From Leptospira brenneri (GTDB lineage Bacteria; Spirochaetota; Leptospiria; Leptospirales; Leptospiraceae), in contig NZ_NPDQ01000006.1 of NCBI RefSeq assembly GCF_002812125.1, positions 1 to 64,000 of the forward strand: DNA of 64,000 nucleotides, given 5' to 3'. Positions 1-10,325 of the stretch are shown one piece after another. Each line of letters opens with the position of its first letter. Position 1 is the first letter of the stretch. Below the pieces are notes generated by a model. It made no database searches. It was not told the DNA's origin and was given only the letters and a program-made list of their open reading frames with translations. The position numbers and the translations under genes are program-made.

Positions 1-1
1 T

Positions 2-202
2 GGTGGATCAGTGGCAGAAAGCATTAGCCGCCAACCAGAAGCAGCGGGAAAGATCCAACTCGTTCTTTACGTAGCAGCAGGTATGATTGAAGGAGCAGCA
101 CTTTTCGCAGTGGTTATCGCTCTTCTTATCGCGCTTAAACTCAATGGCTCAATTGACAAAACAATTGGTGCTGGTGCCACTAAAGTAGAACAAGGACAAT
201 AG
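2..202 (+). CDS. atpE: ATP synthase Fo subunit c, C-terminal part (5' end outside window)
   Basis: Proton-carrying ring subunit of F1Fo ATP synthase in the inner membrane. The open frame runs in from the window edge: GGSVAES before the internal GTG at 11 is the normal continuation of a c subunit, so that GTG is not the start. Visible are the polar loop (SRQPEA, contacting gamma/epsilon) and the second membrane helix with the ion-binding carboxylate in AAGMIEGAALF. The Glu is followed by Gly-Ala rather than the Ser-Thr of sodium-type rings, so proton coupling is inferred. The 2-bp gap to atpF and the gene order show it is one operon; subunit a would lie upstream. Confidence 0.93.
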   Translation, partial: GGSVAESISRQPEAAGKIQLVLYVAAGMIEGAALFAVVIALLIALKLNGSIDKTIGAGATKVEQGQ

Positions 203-204
203 TC

Positions 205-729
205 TTGGTTATCCTCGCGGCTTCCGGCTTCAATTTGCTGAAAGTCAATCCGGGTCTGGTCATCTGGACCCTGGTCACTTTCTCAGTTGTTGTCTTCGTT
301 CTTAAAAAATTTGCATGGGACAAGATCCTTCATGCTCTCGAAGAACGTGCTTCCGGCATCCAAGGCGATATCAACAAAGCAGAAACCCTTCGCGTAGAAG
401 CAGAGAAGTCTTTAAAAGAATACAAAGACCAACTCTTCAAGGCGACGGAAGAAGCTCACAAAATTGTCGATGAAGCTAAAAAAGATGCAGTTGCTCTCCG
501 CACAAGATTGACGGAAGAAGCACACAACGAAGTAAAAGGCATTAAAGACAGTGCACTTCGCGAAATTGATTTAGCGAAAAGCAGAGCTTTATCTGAAATG
601 CAAAACCAAATTGTGGAAATGTCCGTTCTCATCGCGAGTGAGATCTTGGAGAAACAATTAAAGAAGGAAGACTATGCTTCCTTTGTCGAAAAAGAGATCG
701 CAAAACTCGATAAACTTAAAATCAAATGA
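205..729 (+). CDS. atpF: ATP synthase Fo subunit b
   Basis: Peripheral stalk subunit that links the membrane sector to F1. The 174-residue product has one N-terminal membrane helix (about residues 14-33) and then a long charged coiled coil rich in Lys, Glu and Ala, the usual b-subunit layout. The start is a TTG two bases after the atpE stop, suggesting coupled translation. The 3' end overlaps atpH by 4 bp (ATGA). Position between c and delta is the standard order. Confidence 0.93.
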   Translation: MVILAASGFNLLKVNPGLVIWTLVTFSVVVFVLKKFAWDKILHALEERASGIQGDINKAETLRVEAEKSLKEYKDQLFKATEEAHKIVDEAKKDAVALRTRLTEEAHNEVKGIKDSALREIDLAKSRALSEMQNQIVEMSVLIASEILEKQLKKEDYASFVEKEIAKLDKLKIK

Positions 730-1289
730 GTCTGAACCAAATTTCAAAGGTTTACGCAACGGCACTTTTAGAGTTAGCGCAGGAAGCTAACTCACTTGAG
801 TCAACGGAAGAGGAACTTTCATCTTTAGTGGATGTTTTCTTTTCCGATGAGTCAATTCGCCATTATTTCCTTTCTCCGTTAGTTGATCCTTCCGAGAAAG
901 AAAGAACTGCTGAAAAGTCAGTTCAGGGGAAGGCATCAGAAATCGTTGCCAACTTCATTACACTTGTGGTTCGTAAGAATCGCTTTCTATTCCTTCAGGA
1001 TATTTTGGAAGATTATAGATCAGGAGTGGACAGGCTTAAAAATCGTAGTTCGCTTCGTATTGTTTCCAAAGAGTCTCTCGGTAAAGAAACAATAGATCGA
1101 ATCACTAAGTCCATCTCTTCCAAATTCGGACGCGAAGTTCGCGTCACTGAACAAACGGATCCAACACTTATCGGTGGATTCAAAATCTTTATAGACGACT
1201 TTTTAATCGATGCCTCGATCCGAGCAAAACTTGCCGGAATAGAAGAGGCTCTCCTCCAAAAGAAAATCCCAGTCGGAGCATTTGAATGA
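726..1289 (+). CDS. atpH: ATP synthase F1 subunit delta
   Basis: Delta (OSCP-type) subunit that joins the b stalk to the top of the alpha3beta3 head. The 187-residue length fits the family. The N-terminal half is helical ([14 protein letters not shown] is the typical opening) and the C-terminal part ends with the family motif around [10 protein letters not shown]. Both ends overlap neighbours by 4 bp (atpF and atpA), so translation is coupled throughout this part of the operon. Confidence 0.93.
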   Translation: MSLNQISKVYATALLELAQEANSLESTEEELSSLVDVFFSDESIRHYFLSPLVDPSEKERTAEKSVQGKASEIVANFITLVVRKNRFLFLQDILEDYRSGVDRLKNRSSLRIVSKESLGKETIDRITKSISSKFGREVRVTEQTDPTLIGGFKIFIDDFLIDASIRAKLAGIEEALLQKKIPVGAFE

Positions 1290-2800
1290 AAATTAAAACA
1301 GACGAAGTAACGTCGGTACTAAAACAAGAAATTAAAAACTTCAAAAAAGACCTTCAAGTTGAAGAAGTTGGAACGGTTCTCGAAGTAGGGGACGGGATTG
1401 CGAGAGTTTACGGACTCACTAACGTAATGTCAGGAGAGCTTGTTGAATTCCAAAACGGAGTTCGAGGACAAGCATTCAACTTAGAAGAAAACTCTGTTGG
1501 GGTTGTAATCTTCGGTGATTATATTAAGATTGAAGAAGGTTTTTCCGTTAAACGTGTTGGGAAGATCTTCGAAGTTCCGGTAGGACCAGAACTTCTTGGT
1601 CGTGTGCTTAACCCTCTTGGGGAAGTCATCGACGGTAAAGGACCACTCAATGCTAAAAAAACAAGACCTGTTGAGTCACCAGCTCCAGGGATTGCAATGA
1701 GAAAGTCCGTTCATGAACCAATGCAAACAGGTATCAAAGCAATCGATGCAATGATTCCAATCGGTCGTGGACAAAGAGAGCTTATCATTGGTGACCGAGG
1801 AACAGGAAAAACTTCCATCGCAATCGACACCATCATCAACCAAAAAGGAAAAGGTGTGATCTGCGTTTATGTAGCGATTGGACAAAAAGCATCTACTGTT
1901 GCTTCCACAATCGAAATGTTACGTGAAAAAGGTGCATTAGAGTATACTATCATCGTATCTGCAAACGCATCGGAACCAGCTCCTATGTTATACATTGCGC
2001 CTTACTCTGGTGCGACTATGGCTGAATACTTTATGTATGAAGAAGGCAAAGCAACACTCGTTGTTTATGATGACCTTTCTAAACAAGCCGTAGCTTACAG
2101 ACAAATGTCACTTTTACTACGCCGCCCACCAGGTCGTGAAGCGTATCCTGGGGACGTATTCTACCTTCACTCTCGCCTACTTGAAAGAGCAGCGAAACTT
2201 GATGATAAATTTGGTGGTGGGTCCATGACAGCACTTCCAATCATTGAAACGCAAGAAGGGGAAGTATCAGCATACATTCCTACAAACGTAATCTCCATCA
2301 CTGACGGTCAGATTTACTTGCAGTCTAACCTTTTTGCATCGGGCCTTCGCCCTGCGGTAGACGTTGGTATTTCTGTATCACGGGTAGGATCTGCAGCACA
2401 AATCAAAGCGATGAAAAAAGTAGCGGGAACTCTCAAGTCAGATTTGGCTCAGTTCCGTGACTTAGAAGCATTCGCTCAGTTAGGAACAGAACTAGATCCA
2501 GTAACACAAGCTCAGCTTGATCGTGGATACCGAGTTCTTGAAATCTTAAAACAACCAAACAACTCACCAACTCCAGTAGAAGAACAAGTAATCTCCATTT
2601 TTGCCGTAACCAAAGGTTTTATGGATACTATCCCTACTGCGAAAGTACGTGAATTTGAAACTTACTTACTCAAGACCATGAGAGAGCAACACCAAGAGAT
2701 TTTGGAAGAAATCAGAACTGCTAAAGAAGTAAAACAAGAAGCGGCTCTGCAAAAAACAATCAAAGCGATTGTAGAACATTTTCTAGCAAAGAATAACTAA
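1286..2800 (+). CDS. atpA: ATP synthase F1 subunit alpha
   Basis: Non-catalytic nucleotide-binding subunit of the F1 head. The 504-residue length is normal. Visible are the N-terminal beta barrel ([11 protein letters not shown]), the P-loop GDRGTGKTS near residue 170, and the family signature near the centre ([20 protein letters not shown]). It starts 4 bp inside atpH and is followed after 11 bp by atpG. Nothing unusual. Confidence 0.98.
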   Translation: MKIKTDEVTSVLKQEIKNFKKDLQVEEVGTVLEVGDGIARVYGLTNVMSGELVEFQNGVRGQAFNLEENSVGVVIFGDYIKIEEGFSVKRVGKIFEVPVGPELLGRVLNPLGEVIDGKGPLNAKKTRPVESPAPGIAMRKSVHEPMQTGIKAIDAMIPIGRGQRELIIGDRGTGKTSIAIDTIINQKGKGVICVYVAIGQKASTVASTIEMLREKGALEYTIIVSANASEPAPMLYIAPYSGATMAEYFMYEEGKATLVVYDDLSKQAVAYRQMSLLLRRPPGREAYPGDVFYLHSRLLERAAKLDDKFGGGSMTALPIIETQEGEVSAYIPTNVISITDGQIYLQSNLFASGLRPAVDVGISVSRVGSAAQIKAMKKVAGTLKSDLAQFRDLEAFAQLGTELDPVTQAQLDRGYRVLEILKQPNNSPTPVEEQVISIFAVTKGFMDTIPTAKVREFETYLLKTMREQHQEILEEIRTAKEVKQEAALQKTIKAIVEHFLAKNN

Positions 2801-2811
2801 GGGGAAAGATC

Positions 2812-3681
2812 TTGGCGACACCGCGTGAGATAAAAAAGAGGATTAACTCGGTTAAAAACACGAGAAAAATCACTCGAACCATGGAGATGGTCTCCACGGC
2901 AAAGGCAAAAAAAGCGACTAACAAAGTGAATGCTGCGAAACCATACGCAGACTTAACTCGTGAGTTAGTTTCTTCTTTGTCTAGCCTTGCGGGTATCATT
3001 CACAGCCCTTACTTGAGGAAGCCGGACAAAATCCGAAAAGTTGCTATCCTTGCAATTGCCGCAAACCGTGGGTTATGTGGTGGTTTTAACTCCAACCTAC
3101 TCCGTATGGTGAAAAATCGTATCGAAGAGTTGAAGTCCAAAGGTGTGGAAGTTGAAGTCCATGCTGCTGGGAAAAAAGCAATCGCTTTCTTTAAATTTGC
3201 AAAAGTAGATTTAGTAACAACACATACCAATATCGACGATAAAGCGGGAAGTAAGGAAGCAAACGAACTTGCTTCTTATTTTATGGAACGTTTTGCAAAC
3301 GAATCGGTGGATTCAGTTGAAATTATTTCCACTCATTACTATTCGGCAGCAACGCAAAAACCTGAGATAACCACTGTGCTTCCATTACAAATGGAAGAGG
3401 CTGGATCCAAAGGTTCTTCGGGCCCAGAAGTATTGTATGAGCCAGATCCAAAAACTATTTTGGAAAACCTTCTTCCGATGGTGATCAAAACAACTTTTGT
3501 TAAGATCATTTTGGAGTCGGTAGCTTCCGAACACATTGCACGAAGAGTTGCTATGAAAGCGGCAACAGATGCAGCAGGTGAGATGATTAAACTTCTTACT
3601 CGCGGTTACAACCGAGTTCGTCAGGCAAAAATTACGCAGGAAATTTCAGAAATCGTAGGGGGAGCGGAAGCCATCTCCTAA
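2812..3681 (+). CDS. atpG: ATP synthase F1 subunit gamma
   Basis: Central rotor shaft of F1. The 289-residue protein opens with the typical [20 protein letters not shown] helix and closes with the conserved C-terminal helix ([15 protein letters not shown], then [21 protein letters not shown]) that sits inside the alpha3beta3 barrel. The start is a TTG preceded by AGGGGA about 9 bases upstream. It lies between alpha and beta as expected. Confidence 0.97.
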   Translation: MATPREIKKRINSVKNTRKITRTMEMVSTAKAKKATNKVNAAKPYADLTRELVSSLSSLAGIIHSPYLRKPDKIRKVAILAIAANRGLCGGFNSNLLRMVKNRIEELKSKGVEVEVHAAGKKAIAFFKFAKVDLVTTHTNIDDKAGSKEANELASYFMERFANESVDSVEIISTHYYSAATQKPEITTVLPLQMEEAGSKGSSGPEVLYEPDPKTILENLLPMVIKTTFVKIILESVASEHIARRVAMKAATDAAGEMIKLLTRGYNRVRQAKITQEISEIVGGAEAIS

Positions 3682-5109
<1,428 letters not shown>

Positions 5110-5114
5110 TCAGG

Positions 5115-5495
5115 ATGAGTAAAGAACTGACTTTAACAGTCATCTCTCCTGACAAGATCCTTTATCAGGGCAAGGCAGAATCGGTGATTCTGCCAGGTTC
5201 TGTGGGTTATTTTGGAATTTTACCAGGCCATGCCACTCTTGTGTCCCAACTCGATTTTGGACTCATCAAATTGCATACGGCTGGAAAGGAATTTCGAATC
5301 GCCATTGATGGGGGATTTTGCGAAGTGAAGGAAGACCAAATCAGAGTGCTTACCGAAGGTGGGGATTCTGAGGACGATTTATCTCATGACCACGCTGTGG
5401 AACTCCTCCAGGAGGCGGAAGCTCTGCCTCTCTCTAAAGACAAAGAAATTCTTCTAAAGAAAGCAAAAGTTCGTATTTTACTGCACGAACGTTAA
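5115..5495 (+). CDS. atpC: ATP synthase F1 subunit epsilon
   Basis: Rotor-base subunit that couples gamma to the c ring and can inhibit hydrolysis. The 126-residue protein has the N-terminal beta sandwich (LTLTVISPDKILYQGKA, then the PGSVGYFGILPGHATLVSQL signature) and a short C-terminal helical tail. Last gene of the ATP synthase block. No T-run terminator follows; instead a C-rich/G-rich inverted repeat precedes the next gene. Confidence 0.95.
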   Translation: MSKELTLTVISPDKILYQGKAESVILPGSVGYFGILPGHATLVSQLDFGLIKLHTAGKEFRIAIDGGFCEVKEDQIRVLTEGGDSEDDLSHDHAVELLQEAEALPLSKDKEILLKKAKVRILLHER

Positions 5496-5500
5496 TTTTT

Positions 5501-5537
5501 TTCCCCCCTTCTTGCCGAAAATAAACCAGAGGGGGAA
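5501..5537 (+). promoter_or_regulatory. Possible hairpin covering the ribosome binding site of the next gene
   Basis: TTCCCCC at 5501-5507 can pair with GGGGGAA at 5531-5537. The G-run is also the only Shine-Dalgarno candidate for the TTG start at 5543, so the pairing would hide it. This could modulate translation of the SLBB-like gene relative to the ATP synthase genes. Only the sequence complementarity is seen; the regulatory role is inferred. Confidence 0.3.
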
Positions 5538-5542
5538 TTCCT

Positions 5543-5839
5543 TTGGCTATAGATTGGATTCGACGTTCTGTATTGGTTACGATACTCATTGCCGGATTCT
5601 ATTACTTAAAGGAAAACCCTGATTTGCGAAAAAGTATCTATTCTGAAAAACCGATTCGTGTTAAAATTGAAGGACCCGTGCTCCATCCTGGGTTTTATTC
5701 ATTGGACGCAGGATCGAACGGAAAGGATTTAATTGAGGTAGCAGGTGGTTACGTACCTGGAACGCAAATCAAAACGGAGGACAGTATCTTGGAACAACCG
5801 TTAGAAGACGGCCAGATACTAAATTTGGGAAAACGGTAA
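5543..5839 (+). CDS. Small SLBB-like membrane-anchored protein
   Basis: A 98-residue protein with an N-terminal membrane segment (about residues 7-22) and a compact domain that reads as an SLBB/soluble-ligand-binding beta-grasp repeat: IRVKIEGPVLHPGFYSL, then DLIEVAGGYVPGT and an ending of the LEDGQILNLGKR type, as in the N-terminal part of ComEA and polysaccharide export proteins. No helix-hairpin-helix DNA-binding part follows, so it is not ComEA. The start is TTG at 5543 with a GGGGG ribosome site 7 bases before. It sits between atpC and the acidic repeat protein, with 9 bp to the latter. Ligand and function are unknown. Confidence 0.7.
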   Translation: MAIDWIRRSVLVTILIAGFYYLKENPDLRKSIYSEKPIRVKIEGPVLHPGFYSLDAGSNGKDLIEVAGGYVPGTQIKTEDSILEQPLEDGQILNLGKR

Positions 5840-5848
5840 TCGAGGCGA

Positions 5849-8089
5849 ATGGCGGATCAAGAACAGAATAAAAACGAAGATCTAGAAAACATCGAACCAA
5901 TACTTGATGAAGACTCGTTTTCCTTAGATTTGGATGATTTTGATATGGGTGATGACGATGATTTGAATGTATCACCTGGGATCGAAGCTCCAAACCTTGA
6001 AGATATTACTGCTTTCGATGACGATGACGACTCCATTTCGGACATGGTGGCATCCTCCGATTCTTATGATGATTTATTAGATATAGACTTAGATTCAGAT
6101 TTAAATCTACTTGGGGAAGAAGACCCAATCCTTCATGATGAAGACATACATGCAGATTTTTCTGATTATGAAGAAGAATCCGAAAAAGAAAAACCACAAT
6201 CAAAACCAAAACAATCACATAATGCTTTAGATGAAGACCTTGAGTTAGAGTTTGATGATGATTTGTTAGACCTCGATAAAGAAATCGAATCAATTCTCAA
6301 TGGCGAAGACGGAATTTTAACTCCAAAAAAATCAAAACAAAATTTTGAAGAAGAGGAAGATGGACCAATCTCTCTTTCTTTAGAAGAGTTAGAAAATATA
6401 ACAGGTTCTGCAGAAGTTGAAGAGGACTTTGAGGGATCAGATGATTCTAACTTCGAAGAAGAACATTCTCTTATTGATGAACATTCCGACTTAGATTTAG
6501 ATCTGGATGATTCTGAAATTGATACAAACCTTTCCTTTGACGAAGAAGGAAAACCTGAGTTTGATCTAACCGATCATGACGAAGAAGAACCATTTATACC
6601 TAAAGATGATTTAAGTTCTGGAGAAGAGGAAGAAGAGGTTGGGTTCCAGCCTTTAGTGGATCCAGAAGAAGAAGAACTTTTTGGCCAAACAAAAGAAGAT
6701 GAAAATTTAACTCTCTCTGATGAAGAATTAGGGAGTATTTTAGGTGCTGGTGGAGAAGCAAGTTTAGAAGAAACACTTGGTTCTGAAGAAGAGTTCTCTT
6801 TATCAGATGATGAAGCTGAACTTCCTAGTTTCTCTGATGAAGAAGGCGACTTCGATCTATTAGGTGGTGAATTCGGAACACCAGAAGAAGAACCTATCAT
6901 TACAGAAGAAGATGGTGAGGATGAAGGTCCACTTACCTTATCTTTGGAAGAGTTGGAAAATATCTCTGGAGAGGCGGTCGAAGAAGACTTTGAAGAACCA
7001 ACTTCTGATATCTTAAACGAAGAATTAGAAGATGAGTCTATCACACTTAGTCCAGATGAACTTGGAAACATCATCGCAGGTGATCCAATTGAAGAAACAG
7101 AGGATTCTGAGGAAGAAGAATCCCACGAACTCGATACAGATCTTGGTGATGATTTTGGTTTTGCATTAGGCGAACCAGAATCTGACTTCGAAGAACCAGA
7201 AATTTCTGAAGAAGGTCTCGAAGGCCAAATGGAAGGGTTCGAATCTTCTGATGAAGAAGATGAAGGTCCTATCGCTCTTTCTATGGAAGAGTTGGAATCG
7301 ATCGCTTCTGATGCAGAAGAAAACTCCGAAGAAGAACTTGTGGATAGTTTGGACAGGGCTCCGCTCCCTTATGAAGAAGAACTAACACCTAAATCTGATT
7401 TACTCGCAGAGGATGAGGAAGATGAATCCATTGCCTTGTCCATGGAAGAGTTGGAAAATATCACTGCTTCCGAAGAACAAGAAGAAGAGGAAATCGAAGA
7501 AGAAAACGTAACTCTTTCTGCAGAAAGTTTAGATGAAATTTTGGGAGAGGAACTTCCAGGTGAAGGCCTGGAAGACATTGCCGATCTTCCTATAGAAGAA
7601 GAATATTCGTTATCTGAACAAACGGGTGACGAAGAACCACTTGATTTCGACTTAGGTTCGTTTGGTGGTGATGATTTAGTAGAACATGAATCGGAAGCTG
7701 ATTTCGGGGATTTTGCTTCTGAATCAGCAATTGATGATAGTTTTGATTTATCAACTCCCGATCTTCCCAAAGAAACGAGAACACCAACTCTTGCCAGCGA
7801 TGATTCTGAAGAATATGAAGTTGATTTAGATGATTATGCGATGGATGGAAAACTTTCTCCATTAGAAGAACTTCGCAAATCAGATGTATCGGCACCAGAA
7901 TTGGAACCTGCTTCTGCAAGTGCAATAGAAGAAGATGGGCCAGAGAATTTATCTGTGGGTGATCGTAAAAAGGTATTGGGTTATTTAGATAACTTACTTG
8001 GTAATCTACCTGATGATGTGATCCGTGAGTTCTCGAAATCTCAATACTTCGAGTTATACAAAAAAATGATGAAAGAATTGGAGTTATAA
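5849..8089 (+). CDS. Very acidic repeat protein with seven short LSxEELxxI motifs
   Basis: A 746-residue protein dominated by Asp, Glu, Ser and Leu and probably largely disordered. There is no signal peptide or membrane segment, so it is likely cytoplasmic. Seven copies of a hydrophobic-[ASTL]-L-S-x-[ED]-x-L-x-x-I motif are spread through it (near residues 172, 287, 362, 396, 474, 525 and 553), usually introduced by DGP, EGP or DES, e.g. GPISLSLEELENITG. The last 45 residues differ: a basic, helical, folded-looking segment (SVGDRKKVLGYLDNLLGNLP, ending YKKMMKELEL). I do not recognise a named family. The arrangement suggests a scaffold with several identical docking peptides and one folded end domain. 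It is followed after 1 bp by the GAF protein, which also has a long acidic N-terminus, so the two probably work together. Confidence 0.8.
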   Translation: MADQEQNKNEDLENIEPILDEDSFSLDLDDFDMGDDDDLNVSPGIEAPNLEDITAFDDDDDSISDMVASSDSYDDLLDIDLDSDLNLLGEEDPILHDEDIHADFSDYEEESEKEKPQSKPKQSHNALDEDLELEFDDDLLDLDKEIESILNGEDGILTPKKSKQNFEEEEDGPISLSLEELENITGSAEVEEDFEGSDDSNFEEEHSLIDEHSDLDLDLDDSEIDTNLSFDEEGKPEFDLTDHDEEEPFIPKDDLSSGEEEEEVGFQPLVDPEEEELFGQTKEDENLTLSDEELGSILGAGGEASLEETLGSEEEFSLSDDEAELPSFSDEEGDFDLLGGEFGTPEEEPIITEEDGEDEGPLTLSLEELENISGEAVEEDFEEPTSDILNEELEDESITLSPDELGNIIAGDPIEETEDSEEEESHELDTDLGDDFGFALGEPESDFEEPEISEEGLEGQMEGFESSDEEDEGPIALSMEELESIASDAEENSEEELVDSLDRAPLPYEEELTPKSDLLAEDEEDESIALSMEELENITASEEQEEEEIEEENVTLSAESLDEILGEELPGEGLEDIADLPIEEEYSLSEQTGDEEPLDFDLGSFGGDDLVEHESEADFGDFASESAIDDSFDLSTPDLPKETRTPTLASDDSEEYEVDLDDYAMDGKLSPLEELRKSDVSAPELEPASASAIEEDGPENLSVGDRKKVLGYLDNLLGNLPDDVIREFSKSQYFELYKKMMKELEL

Positions 8090-8090
8090 A

Positions 8091-10316
8091 GTGGGACTTC
8101 TCGATAGAGCCGAAGAAATTAAAAAAACTTCGGGTTCCGCGCCTTCAAAACCTTCTTCAAACATTCCCGAAAAACCGTCTTTATTAAAAAAAGCGGAACA
8201 GTTTCATGAGGAAGAAGTTTCTTCAATCAAAGAATCTGTTCCCGTCCTTGATTCCGACTCAGATTGGTTAGACGATAGTTTCCCTGATTCACTGGCTACT
8301 GAAATTGGCGATTTACCGAATCCAGATGGAGAAGAAGAATTTGATCTCAGCGATATCCCAGAACTTACAGATGCTGATTTTGGTGATTTAGCAGACGAAC
8401 CTTGGGATGAGAATCCTCTCCCACATTTAGAAAATGATTTAGATGATTCACCAAACGAGTATGAACCTGTTTCGTCTGAAGATCCAACAGCAGAGGATAC
8501 TCTTGCAGAACCTGACTTGGACTTTGATTTGCCATCGGAAGAGGATTTAAGTCCAGACTTAGTAGCAGAGCCACCAAAACCAGAAGAACCGGTGGAAGAA
8601 ACACCTCTTTCGCATTCCACAGAACCAGAGTTTGGTGATGATTTGATTGATCGTGATTATCATGATGAAATCTCCGAACCAGATGCTCCTCTTCCGGAAG
8701 TGAATATTTTTGATGAGTGGGAGAACGATGCCAAAAAAGAGGCGGCCAAACAACCTCTTCGCCCAACCAAAGATGATCCAGCACCCATTGGAGAAGACGT
8801 TCTTTTTGATGATGAATCTGATTTTGGTACAGCACCAATCTCCTACCATTTAGCATCAAAGAAACGTATCGAAAACTATCAGGCAATTTTTGAGATCACT
8901 AAAGAAATTGCATCTTCTAAGGAATTTTCCGATTATTTTGATAATCTAGTGTATAGTTTGATTGGTCAGGTGGGTTGTAACTCTGTTGTGGTTCTCACTT
9001 CCACAAATCTAAAAAATCCAAAATGGGAATCGGTTGCGGCACAAGGTGTTTCATCCAAGGATTCTTGGTATCTTTCTCCTGGTGATGAGATTTATTCACG
9101 CATTGTGGATTCAGAAACTGTTATTTATGCTGGGGAATTTAAATCTTCTCGGTTGCCGGATCGAGAGTTTAAGTTATTAACCGAAATGGGTTCTGAAATT
9201 CTTGTACCCATTCGACATGAAGAAAAATGTTTTGGTGTTTTATCTCTTGGAAAACTAATCAACGGAGAAGAATACATCACTGATGATTTGGAATTTGCTA
9301 AAATTGTAGGAGATATCGCTGGATCCGTTTTTGCAAGAGTCTCTGAGTTCGAATCCATCAATGATGATTTAGTCCAAGCAAAGGAAGTCATCGAGATCAA
9401 TGAATCTGTTTTACGTTTTGCTAGGGACTTCGCTCGTGTTCGTAAAATGGATGAAGCTTACGACTTACTCGTTGAAAATATCAAAACAAAGTTAGGTGTA
9501 AAACAGTTTTCCTTTTTAGTTTTAGATTCGGAAACTCGTTCTGACTATATTGTATTTGGTTCTAACTTTATATTACCCGAAAGAACCAAAGATTTTAAAC
9601 TTAGTAAAGATTCTGATATTGTTGGAATGGTTTCCAATGTCCCAGGTGTTTACCGATTAGAAAATTTTCGTGAAGATGCAGAATTAAAATCTATTTTTAC
9701 AAATGATGAATTGGGAATTATGAATGAGTTCACTATTTTACCAATCATCAATTTAAATTGGCTTGTGGGAATGATCATTGTGCATTCAACGGGTGCTGTT
9801 TGGACAGATACAACGAGAGATGTCGGTGTCACTCTTCTTGAAACCTCTGCTCCTGTGTTTGCAAACTTGCTCATTCTTCAGGAAAAAGAAGCTTTATTTA
9901 GAAATCCATTCAATCCATTAGAGGCACGAATCTTAAGCGAAATTGAAAAAGCCTCGCAGATGAATACAAACTTCACTGTCACACTTTTCAAAATTCAAAA
10001 CGTATCCAGAATGATTCATTTGGTAGGAGCAGGGACGTTTGCTCGGTATGCTGATGTTTTGCGTAAAACAATGATGGATCATATTGGAGAACTGGACTTT
10101 TTTACTAGAGTGGGACAAGGTAAATTTGCGATGGTTCTTCATGGAAAAGATAAAGAAGAAACCGATGTAGTGATCAAAAAAATCAAATCCTCTTTTGCAA
10201 AAAAGGAAGATGCGATCATTGGATCATTTCGAGCAACTTATCGTGTTTTGAATTTATCTTATCCTCATGATACGAAGGACAAAAATCAATTTTTGGAAAT
10301 GGTTGAAGAAGCCTAA
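8091..10316 (+). CDS. Acidic-tail, double GAF protein with a degenerate GGDEF domain
   Basis: A 741-residue cytoplasmic protein starting with GTG. Residues 1 to about 255 are acidic and low complexity, with two copies of an LL[DK][RK]AE motif (residues 3-10 and 31-38). Two GAF-type sensory domains follow (about 265-425 and 435-600). The last 130 residues have the order and spacing of a diguanylate cyclase domain, but the signature is GQGKF (675-679, within RVGQGKF) instead of GG[DE]EF and the metal-binding Asp strand reads LFKIQNVSRM. The domain should therefore not make c-di-GMP; it may bind a nucleotide or act structurally. A GGAG ribosome site lies inside the preceding gene's 3' end. Confidence 0.82.
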   Translation: MGLLDRAEEIKKTSGSAPSKPSSNIPEKPSLLKKAEQFHEEEVSSIKESVPVLDSDSDWLDDSFPDSLATEIGDLPNPDGEEEFDLSDIPELTDADFGDLADEPWDENPLPHLENDLDDSPNEYEPVSSEDPTAEDTLAEPDLDFDLPSEEDLSPDLVAEPPKPEEPVEETPLSHSTEPEFGDDLIDRDYHDEISEPDAPLPEVNIFDEWENDAKKEAAKQPLRPTKDDPAPIGEDVLFDDESDFGTAPISYHLASKKRIENYQAIFEITKEIASSKEFSDYFDNLVYSLIGQVGCNSVVVLTSTNLKNPKWESVAAQGVSSKDSWYLSPGDEIYSRIVDSETVIYAGEFKSSRLPDREFKLLTEMGSEILVPIRHEEKCFGVLSLGKLINGEEYITDDLEFAKIVGDIAGSVFARVSEFESINDDLVQAKEVIEINESVLRFARDFARVRKMDEAYDLLVENIKTKLGVKQFSFLVLDSETRSDYIVFGSNFILPERTKDFKLSKDSDIVGMVSNVPGVYRLENFREDAELKSIFTNDELGIMNEFTILPIINLNWLVGMIIVHSTGAVWTDTTRDVGVTLLETSAPVFANLLILQEKEALFRNPFNPLEARILSEIEKASQMNTNFTVTLFKIQNVSRMIHLVGAGTFARYADVLRKTMMDHIGELDFFTRVGQGKFAMVLHGKDKEETDVVIKKIKSSFAKKEDAIIGSFRATYRVLNLSYPHDTKDKNQFLEMVEEA

Positions 10317-10325
10317 GTAACTTTT

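Noticed and set aside
6574..7074. 166-residue Ser-rich open frame on the minus strand
   Set aside because: Antisense reading of the Glu/Asp-rich codons of the acidic repeat protein; Ser-Ser-Ser composition is the expected shadow, and no ribosome site is present. The similar frames at 7369-7770, 8204-8620 and 8365-8886 were dropped for the same reason.
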